DNA of 13,461 nucleotides from CAYYJM01 sp964471755. GTDB taxonomy: Bacteria > Planctomycetota > Planctomycetia > Gemmatales > Gemmataceae. The notes under the pieces were generated by a model that searched no databases, was not told where the DNA came from, and was given only the letters and a program-made list of their open reading frames with translations. The DNA lies in assembly GCA_964471755.1 (NCBI GenBank), contig CAYYJM010000178.1, positions 1-13,461 on the forward strand. Reading direction: 5' to 3'. Shown one piece after another: positions 1 to 6,682 of the stretch (positions are counted from its first letter, which is position 1; the number at the start of each line of letters is the position of its first letter). The translations under genes and the position numbers were made by a program.

Positions 1-48
1 AAGTGGGGGGAGTTTGCCGTCGGGTACTCCCCCCACTTTCGTGGGGGG
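1..48 (+). promoter_or_regulatory. Two overlapping, mutually exclusive hairpins in the leader of dciA-gyrB
   Basis: Positions 1-13 (AAGTGGGGGGAGT) are perfectly complementary to 26-38 (ACTCCCCCCACTT), giving a 13-bp stem with a 12-nt loop. Positions 29-36 can instead pair with 41-48 (GTGGGGGG) as an 8-bp stem with a TTTC loop. Both structures use 29-36, so only one can form at a time. There is no T-run after either stem, so neither is a textbook intrinsic terminator. The first stem touches the window edge and may be longer. It could be the end of an upstream transcript, a REP-like repeat or a leader switch for dciA-gyrB, whose start is 42 bases downstream of the second stem. The pairing is seen directly; any role is inference. 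Confidence 0.5.
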
Positions 49-90
49 CTCGCCAAGACGGGACTCGCCAGGGAAAAGGAGACTTCCACC

Positions 91-444
91 ATGCCGCCAG
101 AGAACCAGCCCGAGCGTGGCCCGGAGATCCTGGGCGAGATCCTCAGTCGGCTGTTCACCGCCCGCGGCTGGGGCCGTCGCCAGGATCGGATGCGACTGGA
201 ACGAACCTGGGCCGAGGTCGCCGGCCCGACGATCGCGCCGCACACGGCCATCGCCCGGCTGCATCGCGGTGTCCTGGAGGTGATCGTGGATAGTGCCGTC
301 CTGATCCAGGAGCTGACGCACTTCCACAAGCGCCGGCTGTTACAGCAACTGAAGACCCGCCTTCCCGGCGTGTCGCTGACGGACCTGCGCTTCCGCGCCG
401 GCGTGGTTCAACCGCCCGCCGGCCCTACGAGGAACGATTCATGA
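91..444 (+). CDS. dciA: DciA-like (DUF721) replicative helicase partner
   Basis: A 117-residue protein of the DUF721/DciA family. DciA proteins interact with the replicative helicase DnaB in the many bacteria that lack DnaC or DnaI loaders. The family core is visible: LFTARGWGRR (residues 21-30), a following W-x-EVAG segment, the hydrophobic RGVLEVIVDSAVLIQEL stretch around 60-75, and a terminal DLRFRAG near 98-104. The start is supported by AAGGAG at 76-81, nine bases before ATG 91. Its stop overlaps the gyrB start as ATGA (441-444), so the two are translationally coupled and surely co-transcribed. DUF721 genes commonly sit next to dnaN, recF or gyrB, and that context strengthens the call. 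The N-terminal 12 residues are polar and look disordered. The protein appears complete. Confidence 0.9.
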   Translation: MPPENQPERGPEILGEILSRLFTARGWGRRQDRMRLERTWAEVAGPTIAPHTAIARLHRGVLEVIVDSAVLIQELTHFHKRRLLQQLKTRLPGVSLTDLRFRAGVVQPPAGPTRNDS

Positions 445-2996
445 CCGACGAACATCTGCCGCCGGACCACTCCGAACCCCTGTCCTCCAGCACCGCGGCG
501 GAAGGCGACTACGACGAGGGGAGCGTTGACGTCCTGCGCGACCGGGACCACATCCGCCAGCACCCCGGCGTCTACATCGGCGAACTCGGCGTCAAGGGCA
601 TTCATCACCTCGTCTACGAGCTGGTCTCCAACAGCGTGGACGAGGCCCTGGCCGGCTTCTGCAACGAGGTCCTCGTTCGCATCAACGCCGACGGCAGCGT
701 CACCGTCGCCGACAACGGCCGTGGCATCCCCGTCGAGGAACACCCCAAGGAAAAGGTCTCAACGCTTCAGGTCGTCATGACCATCGTCGGCGCGGGCGGT
801 AAGTTCCGCAAGGGGAGCTACAAGGTCTCCGCCGGTCTGCACGGCATGGGAGCCAAGGCCGTCACGGCTCTGAGTGAGTGGTCCGAGGCGGTCGTCCAGC
901 GCAACGGACGCATGTATCGCCAGGAGTACGAACGCGGCCTGGCCACGACGCCGGTCCAGGATATCGGCGCAAGCAAGCTGACCGGCACGCGTGTTTCCTT
1001 CAAGCCCGATGAGGTGATCTTCGGCGACGTCGCCTTTAACTTCGAGTTCCTGGAGGATCGCTTGCGCGAGCTGGCGTTCCTGAACAAGGGGCTTCAGCTC
1101 CATCTGATCGACGACCGCGAGAAGAAGGAGGTCGTCTTCAAGTTCGACGGCGGCATCGTCGAGTTCGTCCAGCACATCAACCGCAATGACGACAAGCTTC
1201 ATCCGGTCATCCTGATCGACAAGGTCCAGGACGACGTGCGGGTCGAGGTCGCGGTGCAGTATCACGCCGGCGAGGACGAGCGGGTACGCTGCTACACGAA
1301 CAACGCCTACAACGTCAACGGCGGCACGCACCTGTCGGGATTCTGGAACGCCCTGTCGCGCGCCATCGGCGGCTACGGCACGAAGCAGGAACTGTTCAAG
1401 AAGGCGACGCCGGAAGGCAAGGACTACCGTGAGGGGATCGCCGTCGTCCTGAGCGTGCAGGCTCCAGAACCGCGCTTCGACTCGCAGGAGAAGCGCAAGC
1501 TGCTCAACGCCGAGATCGAGGGCATCGTCACCAGCGTCGTCTACGAGGCGCTGACGAAGTGGCTGGAAGAACACCCCAAGGACGCGCAGCGGATCTGCAA
1601 GAAGGTCGAGACGTCGGCCGAGGCCCGTGAGGCGGCGGCCAAGGCCCGCAAGGCGCTCAAGGACCGCAAGAGCCTGCTCTCCGGTGGCGGTCTGCCGGGC
1701 AAGCTGTTCGACTGCACCAACCGCGATCCCGAGGCGAGCGAGCTGTTCCTCGTCGAGGGCGACTCGGCCGGTGGCTCGGCCGAGGCCGGCCGCGATCGCA
1801 ACTTCCAGGCCATCCTGCCGCTGCGCGGTAAGCCGATCAACGTCGAGAAGGCCCGGCTGGAGAACATGCTCAAGAACGAGGAGATCAACAACCTCATCTC
1901 GGCCATCGGCATCGACATCGCCAACGACGAGGAAGAGAATCTCAAGAAGCTGCGCTACCACAAGGTCATCCTGATGACCGATGCCGACGTCGATGGCCAG
2001 CACATCCGCACGCTCCTGCTGACGTTCTTCTACCGCCAGATGCCGCAACTCGTGGCGCGCGGCCACATCTACGTCGCCCGGCCGCCCCTGTTCAAGGTGA
2101 CGACGCGCAAGGGCGGCAAGCAGTCGGCCCGCTTCGTGCCGACGATCGAGGCGATGCAGCGTGAACTGACCGATCGCGGTCTGCGCGGCACGGTCCTCCG
2201 CGTGATTCCACTGCCCGACGAGGATGGCGACGAGAAGCGGATCGAGGGGGCGGACTTGCAGGCCCTGGTCAATCTCGTCGCCCGGCTGGAGGATTCGCTC
2301 TCGACACTGGAGCGAACCGGCCTGAGTCTGCCGACCCTGTTCGCGCGAGCCGGGACGTTCGGTCTGCCGTCCTACCGGGTGACGTACACCGGCCACGATC
2401 AGTGGTTCTTCACCGCCGATCAGCAGGGCGAGTTCCTGCGCGAACGCGAGACGGCCGGCTACACGGTCGCCGACGAGGAAGTCGGCCTGCGGGGCGGACA
2501 TCACGCGACGAACGGGGCCGCTCCCTCGACGAATGGAACGACGCCGACCAAGGTCATGTACGTGCAGGACTTCCACGAGGTGCGGCGAGTGAACGCTCTG
2601 CTGCCCGAACTGGCGAGGTTCGGCCTGCAACTGCGGGATCTGCTGCCGCAGCCGCGCGTCGCCGGCCGTGAGCCGCCGCCACATCTGGCCCTGGAGACCG
2701 AGGACGGTTCCCGACCGATGCTCCAGCTGCGCGACCTGGCCCATGAGATCCGCAAGCTCGGCGAACGCGGCCAGTCGATCACCCGCTTCAAGGGACTCGG
2801 CGAAATGGACCCGATCGAGCTGTGGGAGACGACGCTCGATCCGGAGCATCGCACGCTGCTTCAGGTGCGCCTGGAAGACGCTCTCAAGGCCGACGAACTG
2901 TTTCGCACGCTCATGGGCGACAAGGTGGAGCCACGTCGCGATTTCATCATCGAGAACGCCATGAAGGTCAAGGACCTCGACATGCATGGCGCGTGA
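441..2996 (+). CDS. gyrB: DNA gyrase subunit B
   Basis: An 851-residue type IIA topoisomerase ATPase subunit, which with GyrA introduces negative supercoils. The N-terminal GHKL ATPase has E60 (general base), N64 (Mg), DNGRGIP at 91-97 and the GLHGMGAK lid loop. The TOPRIM domain shows EGDS at 439-442 and DADVDG at 514-519. The C-terminal tail has RFKGLGEM at 782-789 and a closing FIIENA-x-KVKDLD. It is longer than the compact ~640-residue GyrB type because about 170-190 residues are inserted between TOPRIM and tail (roughly 575-760), as in E. coli GyrB; a low-complexity G/T/N-rich linker sits at 685-703. HPGVYIG (41-47) replaces the usual RPGMYIG. GAGGA at 429-433 lies seven bases before ATG 441. 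ParE is the alternative, but the dciA neighbour and the insert favour GyrB. Confidence 0.95.
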   Translation: MTDEHLPPDHSEPLSSSTAAEGDYDEGSVDVLRDRDHIRQHPGVYIGELGVKGIHHLVYELVSNSVDEALAGFCNEVLVRINADGSVTVADNGRGIPVEEHPKEKVSTLQVVMTIVGAGGKFRKGSYKVSAGLHGMGAKAVTALSEWSEAVVQRNGRMYRQEYERGLATTPVQDIGASKLTGTRVSFKPDEVIFGDVAFNFEFLEDRLRELAFLNKGLQLHLIDDREKKEVVFKFDGGIVEFVQHINRNDDKLHPVILIDKVQDDVRVEVAVQYHAGEDERVRCYTNNAYNVNGGTHLSGFWNALSRAIGGYGTKQELFKKATPEGKDYREGIAVVLSVQAPEPRFDSQEKRKLLNAEIEGIVTSVVYEALTKWLEEHPKDAQRICKKVETSAEAREAAAKARKALKDRKSLLSGGGLPGKLFDCTNRDPEASELFLVEGDSAGGSAEAGRDRNFQAILPLRGKPINVEKARLENMLKNEEINNLISAIGIDIANDEEENLKKLRYHKVILMTDADVDGQHIRTLLLTFFYRQMPQLVARGHIYVARPPLFKVTTRKGGKQSARFVPTIEAMQRELTDRGLRGTVLRVIPLPDEDGDEKRIEGADLQALVNLVARLEDSLSTLERTGLSLPTLFARAGTFGLPSYRVTYTGHDQWFFTADQQGEFLRERETAGYTVADEEVGLRGGHHATNGAAPSTNGTTPTKVMYVQDFHEVRRVNALLPELARFGLQLRDLLPQPRVAGREPPPHLALETEDGSRPMLQLRDLAHEIRKLGERGQSITRFKGLGEMDPIELWETTLDPEHRTLLQVRLEDALKADELFRTLMGDKVEPRRDFIIENAMKVKDLDMHGA

Positions 2997-3023
2997 GCAA
3001 GGGCCCGGCCAGGAACCATCCGA

Positions 3024-3929
3024 ATGCGCACCCCCCGTTCTGGTTTCACCCTGATCGAGCTGCTGGTGGTGATCGCCATCATCGCCGTCCTGATCGGTCT
3101 GCTGCTGCCGGCCGTGCAGAAGGTTCGCGAGGCCGCGGCGCGAGCCAAGTGTCAGAACAACCTCCGGCAGATCGGCCTGGCCATCCTGCAATACGAGCAG
3201 GGCAAGGGCCGCTTTCCGCCGGCGATCGCCACCTCGACCGGCGGGCCGCCCACCGATCCGTCGGTCTACAAGCACGGCTACGCCCAGTACATCCTGCCGT
3301 ACCTGGAGCAGGAGAACGTCTTTCGTCTCTACCGCTGGGATCGCTTCTGGAACGATCCGCTGAACCAGCCGGCGTTGTCCACGCCGCTGAACGTCTTTCT
3401 CTGTCCGTCGTCGCCGGGCGGCGAACTCGCCACGGAGAACGGCCAGACCTATGGCCGAACCGACTACGTCGCGGTCTATGGCGTCGATCCGAATCTGGTC
3501 ACCAGTGGTCTGCTCGGAACCTGGAACGGCAACATCGATGGCGTCCTCGGTTTCGGCACCGCCTTCCGCATGGCCCAGATCACCGATGGCACGTCGAACA
3601 CGCTGATGGTCGCCGAGTCGGCCGGTCGGCCGGATCAGTATCAGGTCGGCCGACGCACCGGCGGCACCGGCCCGGCCGTCGGCTGGGGTGTCTGCAATGG
3701 CGTCTACCCGATCAACCTCGACGGCATGTCGGCCGACGGCGCGAACACAGTCGGGCCCTGTCCGCTCAATTGCAGCAACGATCACGAGGTGTACTCGTTC
3801 CACACCGGCGGTGCGCTCGCCGTCTTCGCCGATGGTCACGTTCAGTATCTGCGGAGTGGCATGTCGATTGTCACGATGGCGGCCATCGTCACGCGCGATG
3901 GTGGCGAGGTCATTTCCGGTCTGGATTGA
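3024..3929 (+). CDS. DUF1559 protein with type IV pilin-like (type II secretion) N-terminus
   Basis: A 301-residue DUF1559 family protein; planctomycete genomes carry these in many copies. The N-terminus is a class III signal: basic MRTPRSG, then the FTLIE prepilin-peptidase site (cleavage after G7, with glutamate at mature position 5), followed by a hydrophobic helix to about residue 30. The next segment, with AKCQNNLRQIGLAI around 48-61, is typical of the family. Near the end, H260 is followed exactly nine residues later by D270-G271, the H-X9-DG signature. It is therefore predicted to be membrane-inserted and exported like a pseudopilin; its exact role is unknown. AGGA at 3011-3014 supports ATG 3024. 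It begins 27 bases after gyrB, so read-through from gyrB is possible, although a functional link is unlikely. Confidence 0.92.
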   Translation: MRTPRSGFTLIELLVVIAIIAVLIGLLLPAVQKVREAAARAKCQNNLRQIGLAILQYEQGKGRFPPAIATSTGGPPTDPSVYKHGYAQYILPYLEQENVFRLYRWDRFWNDPLNQPALSTPLNVFLCPSSPGGELATENGQTYGRTDYVAVYGVDPNLVTSGLLGTWNGNIDGVLGFGTAFRMAQITDGTSNTLMVAESAGRPDQYQVGRRTGGTGPAVGWGVCNGVYPINLDGMSADGANTVGPCPLNCSNDHEVYSFHTGGALAVFADGHVQYLRSGMSIVTMAAIVTRDGGEVISGLD

Positions 3930-4036
3930 TCGTCGGCGTCTCCTTCCGCGCGCAGAATCGCTAGGGTTTTTCACTTCGGAGCGAGAATTGCGCGCGTATC
4001 GGTGTGATTTCTCCGCGTTCGCAGGGAGACATCTGG

Positions 4037-4083
4037 TATGCTCCACAGTGATTGTCGAGAAACTCACTGACGGCGTGCGTCAG
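4037..4083 (+). promoter_or_regulatory. Candidate extended -10 promoter and leader hairpin before the TerB-like gene
   Basis: The 194-base gap between the DUF1559 gene and the TerB-like gene holds TG-G-TATGCT at 4034-4042, which fits an extended -10 element with two mismatches to TATAAT. No convincing -35 hexamer lies 17 bases upstream. Downstream, CTGACG (4067-4072) and CGTCAG (4078-4083) form a perfect 6-bp stem with a GCGTG loop, 29 bases before the ribosome binding site. A T5 run at 3967-3971 lies after the DUF1559 gene but follows no clear stem. The hairpin is seen; the promoter is a weak inference. Confidence 0.3.
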
Positions 4084-4123
4084 CAAGTATCTCTCACATC
4101 CGTTCATGACCTGGAGGCGACCG

Positions 4124-4561
4124 ATGGCAGACTGGCGAAAAGTGGCTCTGGCAGCGTTCCTCGCCGATGGACAGATCGATGACACCGAGGTGAAGATTCT
4201 CAAGAAGGAACTCTGGGAAGACGGCACCATCACCTTTGATGAAGTCGATTTCCTGATCGAACTGCGTGAACACGCCATGAAGAAGCTCAAGTCCAAGGGC
4301 GAGGCCCTCAACCCGAAGTTCGAGAAGCTCTTCTTCGATGCCGTCGAATCCAACATCCTCAAGGACGGCAGCATCTCGGCCAACGAGACGGACTGGCTGC
4401 GCAAGCACTTGCTGGCCGATGGCAAGATCGATGCCGGCGAGATGGAGCTGCTCAATCGTCTGAAGAAGAAGGCCACCAAGACGTCACCGGAATTCGAGGC
4501 GCTCTACCTGGAGATGAAGGGCAAGTACGATCGCGCCCTGGCCAAGGCCGCGAAGAAGTGA
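4124..4561 (+). CDS. Small TerB-like protein with an internally duplicated DGxIxxxE unit
   Basis: A 145-residue soluble, helical, Lys/Glu-rich protein with no signal or membrane segment. A DG-x-I-xxx-E motif occurs four times, with DG at 15-16, 33-34, 81-82 and 99-100. The two pairs have identical 18-residue internal spacing and lie 66 residues apart; each pair is followed by a similar PxFExL segment (64-69 and 122-127). The protein is thus two copies of one helical unit. DG motifs of this kind are typical of TerB-like domains, named for tellurite resistance but broadly linked to stress and membrane-associated roles. The EF-hand positions D1 and D3 are absent. ATG 4124 is preferred because GGAGG (4113-4117) stands six bases upstream; in-frame ATG 4106 and TTG 4052 lack such a site. 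It converges on the Nudix gene. Confidence 0.75.
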   Translation: MADWRKVALAAFLADGQIDDTEVKILKKELWEDGTITFDEVDFLIELREHAMKKLKSKGEALNPKFEKLFFDAVESNILKDGSISANETDWLRKHLLADGKIDAGEMELLNRLKKKATKTSPEFEALYLEMKGKYDRALAKAAKK

Positions 4562-4572
4562 TCCCGACTCCC

Positions 4573-4650
4573 GGCGAGCGTGGGGCGTCAGCCCCATGAG
4601 CCCGTCACGTTCCAGGCAGAAGTTCATGGGGCTGACGCCCCATGCTCGCC
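4573..4650. repeat. Long REP-like inverted repeat at a convergent gene junction
   Basis: Positions 4573-4599 and 4624-4650 are 27-base arms that are reverse complements except for one position, which becomes a G-U pair in RNA; the loop is 24 bases. Each arm also contains its own small palindrome, TGGGGC-GTCA-GCCCCA. The element begins 11 bases after the TerB-like stop and its right arm runs into the coding end of the opposite Nudix gene. Transcripts from either side would fold into a very strong hairpin, so it probably acts as a bidirectional transcription barrier or mRNA 3'-end protector. The first 16 bases, GGCGAGCGTGGGGCGT, recur exactly at 13393-13408, which suggests a dispersed family of repeats. 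Confidence 0.8.
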
Positions 4651-5265
4651 AGGAAGACGCTCGCCGAGCAGATCGTCCAGCAAGAACCGCGACCACGTCT
4701 CGTATCGATCGCGCTCGGCCCGCACTGCCTCGATCGACAGGAACCCGGCCTCGCTCAACTGCTCCTCGCGAGGCCGGGCCGTCGGGGCCGACAGTTCCAG
4801 CAGATGCACCACTCCCAGATGCACCCGACCGACCGCGAGCGAATCGTCGTTGATGAATCCGATCAGCCGAATCGCCTCCAGCGGCGGCTCGAAACCGAGA
4901 TCCACCTCCTCGATCAGCTCACGCCGCATGCCGACGAAGTAGGCCGTGGTTCGCGCTCCATCGATCGGATTGATGTGCCCACCGATGCCGAGCGAACGCA
5001 GGGCGTGCAGGCGAGCCTCGCCTCCCTTCTTGCTCCGCGTATAAGCGAACAGGTGCGTTCCGGCTCGCAGCACGACGTAGGGGATGAGCTGCTTGTGTTC
5101 GGGATCGGTCTCGGCCTCGTCGCGCGGCAGAAACCGCAGGGCGGTCGGGTCGGTCAGCAGTGGCAGGTAGCGGGCCACGTCGGTGGTGAAGCCCTGGAAC
5201 AGGCCGGCCTCGCGCAGACGCTGCGTCGGGATGGCCAGCACCTGCTCGCCGTTCGCGTCACTCAT
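4624..5265 (-). CDS. Reduced Nudix-fold protein (COG4112-like predicted MutT-family phosphoesterase)
   Basis: A 213-residue soluble protein. The Nudix signature is recognisable but altered: a GIGGHIN segment at 93-99, a longer than usual spacer, then R115-E116-L117-I118-E119-E120, matching the REUxEE core that binds the metal in Nudix hydrolases. The glycine that normally follows this core is not conserved. This spaced arrangement and the C-terminal WSRFLLDDLL (191-200) match my memory of COG4112, annotated as predicted phosphoesterases of the MutT family. The substrate is unknown. ATG 5265 overlaps the stop of the upstream GAP1-like gene as ATGA (5262-5265), so it is the last gene of the GTPase operon. 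Its final residues GEHGASAP and stop are read from the right arm of the inverted repeat. Confidence 0.75.
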   Translation of the reverse strand: MSDANGEQVLAIPTQRLREAGLFQGFTTDVARYLPLLTDPTALRFLPRDEAETDPEHKQLIPYVVLRAGTHLFAYTRSKKGGEARLHALRSLGIGGHINPIDGARTTAYFVGMRRELIEEVDLGFEPPLEAIRLIGFINDDSLAVGRVHLGVVHLLELSAPTARPREEQLSEAGFLSIEAVRAERDRYETWSRFLLDDLLGERLPGEHGASAP

Positions 5266-6680
5266 GGCAGACGGCTCTCCAGACGTTCCAGCAGTTCCAG
5301 GGTATTCGGGCCCTGATCGCGATAGCCGGGATGGCCATGCTTCCAGAGCAGGATGCGCAGCTGTCGCTCGATCGGGCCGGCATCGCGGAGTTGACCCGCC
5401 CCGCCGACGGTCACGCTCAACGCCGCGCCGAGAAGGTGGCCGTCCGCGGCTCCGGTCAGGGTGCCGACGAGCCGGGGCACGAATCGCGCGATGGCCTCAC
5501 GTTGCAGGGCCAGGCCGCGCGGAGTCGGCAGGGCCGCGTCGAGGCGTTCGAGCTGGCTGGTGAAGTCGGCATCGCTGAATCCGCCGGGCAGGGCGATGCC
5601 ACGTCGTCGGGCGAACTCGTGCAGCTCGTCGCCGAGCGCGAGCCGGTCGGCATCGCTCAGAGGCAGAACCAGTTCCGCCGTGGGGAAAGTCGGGCGATCC
5701 TCACCGACCGCCGATGCGGAGACACCGGACGATTGCCAGCCGCGCTCCGGGGCCTTGCTCTTGCGATCCTTGTCGTCTCGGGGCCGGCGATCCGATCCCG
5801 GTGGCGCTTTCGGTGCGGGAGACTCGACCGGCGGCAGAGGGAACAGCGCCGACGAGATCGGCACCAGGGCGAAGAGGATCAGCAGGACCAGGGCAAGCCA
5901 GAGCATCTCCTTGCGGCTGCGGCGGTTCAGCAGCTGGAAGAGGTGCGACTCGTCGCCGGCCTCGACGGCGGCCTGGAGCGCCAGTTCATAACGTCCCTCG
6001 GGATAGTCGGCCGCCTGGTCGGCCGTCAGGGCATGGGCCGGCATCGTCTCCGACGGCGGAGCCACCTGGACATGGAACTCGGGTCGAGGGCGAAAGGTGA
6101 ACGTGCAGGGCCAGAAGTCCTCGCGCGATCGGGCCGGCAGCAGCGCCCACAGGCCACGAACGAGTTCCGGATCGGGAGCCGTGCGGGCGAGGAAGAGCCG
6201 CGAGCCGTCGAGCAGGGCCTGGACGCCGCCGAGCAGGACCGGACTGTCATCGCGCTGGAGGATGGGTCGGAGCGTCGCCGTGGTCCGTTCGGGCGGCGGC
6301 GTCGGGGCCGTGAGGACCGGCAGAGTGCCGCGAGCGGTCCAGTCGGGCCGGCAGCGATCGACGATCCAGAACGGATCGCCGGTGAGGTCGCGGTAGAGCG
6401 GCACCGGCACGGCCAGGATGCGGAACTCCAGCGAGCCGGGTCGGCCCACGTCGTCGGTGCCCTGGTCGCGCACCTCGACGATGGCGATCTGGCCAGGGAC
6501 CAGCGGCAGGACGAACAGCGCCCCGGCGAAGGCCAGCCCTGCCGGTCGTTCGCCATAGGCCGTGCAGAGCTTCTCGGCGGCGGCCTTCCACTCGGGCCGA
6601 AACCCGGGCGAGGCGGCCAGGAAACCGTAGCCCCGCAGCGGGGCCACGCCATACAACGCCTGCTCGATGATCGCCTCCAT
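5262..6680 (-). CDS. Single-pass membrane protein resembling GTPase-associated protein 1 (GAP1)
   Basis: A 472-residue protein. Residues 1-255 form a globular domain; LRGYGFLAASPGF near the start and LPARSREDFWPCTF (about 181-194) resemble the N-terminal GAP1 domain that accompanies GTPases in predicted bacterial conflict systems. One strong membrane helix follows at about 259-280 after the basic NRRSRKE, so the N-terminal domain should be cytoplasmic. A Pro/Lys/Asp-rich linker (about 282-315) leads to a helical C-terminal domain of about 150 residues that I do not recognise. ATG 6680 has GGAG five bases upstream; GTG 6686 would overlap the GTPase stop as GTGA and is a real alternative. It is sandwiched between the GTPase and Nudix genes. 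The GAP1 assignment is by eye; the topology is firmer. Confidence 0.6.
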   Translation of the reverse strand: MEAIIEQALYGVAPLRGYGFLAASPGFRPEWKAAAEKLCTAYGERPAGLAFAGALFVLPLVPGQIAIVEVRDQGTDDVGRPGSLEFRILAVPVPLYRDLTGDPFWIVDRCRPDWTARGTLPVLTAPTPPPERTTATLRPILQRDDSPVLLGGVQALLDGSRLFLARTAPDPELVRGLWALLPARSREDFWPCTFTFRPRPEFHVQVAPPSETMPAHALTADQAADYPEGRYELALQAAVEAGDESHLFQLLNRRSRKEMLWLALVLLILFALVPISSALFPLPPVESPAPKAPPGSDRRPRDDKDRKSKAPERGWQSSGVSASAVGEDRPTFPTAELVLPLSDADRLALGDELHEFARRRGIALPGGFSDADFTSQLERLDAALPTPRGLALQREAIARFVPRLVGTLTGAADGHLLGAALSVTVGGAGQLRDAGPIERQLRILLWKHGHPGYRDQGPNTLELLERLESRLP

Positions 6681-6682
6681 GC

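Noticed and set aside
2822..3964. Open + strand frame of 380 codons bridging gyrB and the DUF1559 gene
   Set aside because: It is a frame-shifted reading of both genes, very rich in Arg/Gly/His, with no motif.
3930..3975. Intrinsic terminator after the DUF1559 gene
   Set aside because: A T5 run exists at 3967-3971 but no stable GC stem directly precedes it.
759..4067. Open - strand frame of 1102 codons opposite gyrB and the DUF1559 gene
   Set aside because: It is an antisense shadow. It spans two clearly real genes, has no recognisable domain and a repetitive Arg/Asp/Gln/Leu composition produced by GC-rich codon positions of the + strand genes.
4124..4561. EF-hand calcium-binding reading of the DGxIxxxE repeats
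   Set aside because: The acidic ligands at loop positions 1 and 3 are hydrophobic or alanine in the copies, so a calcium site is not supported; TerB-like is the better fit.
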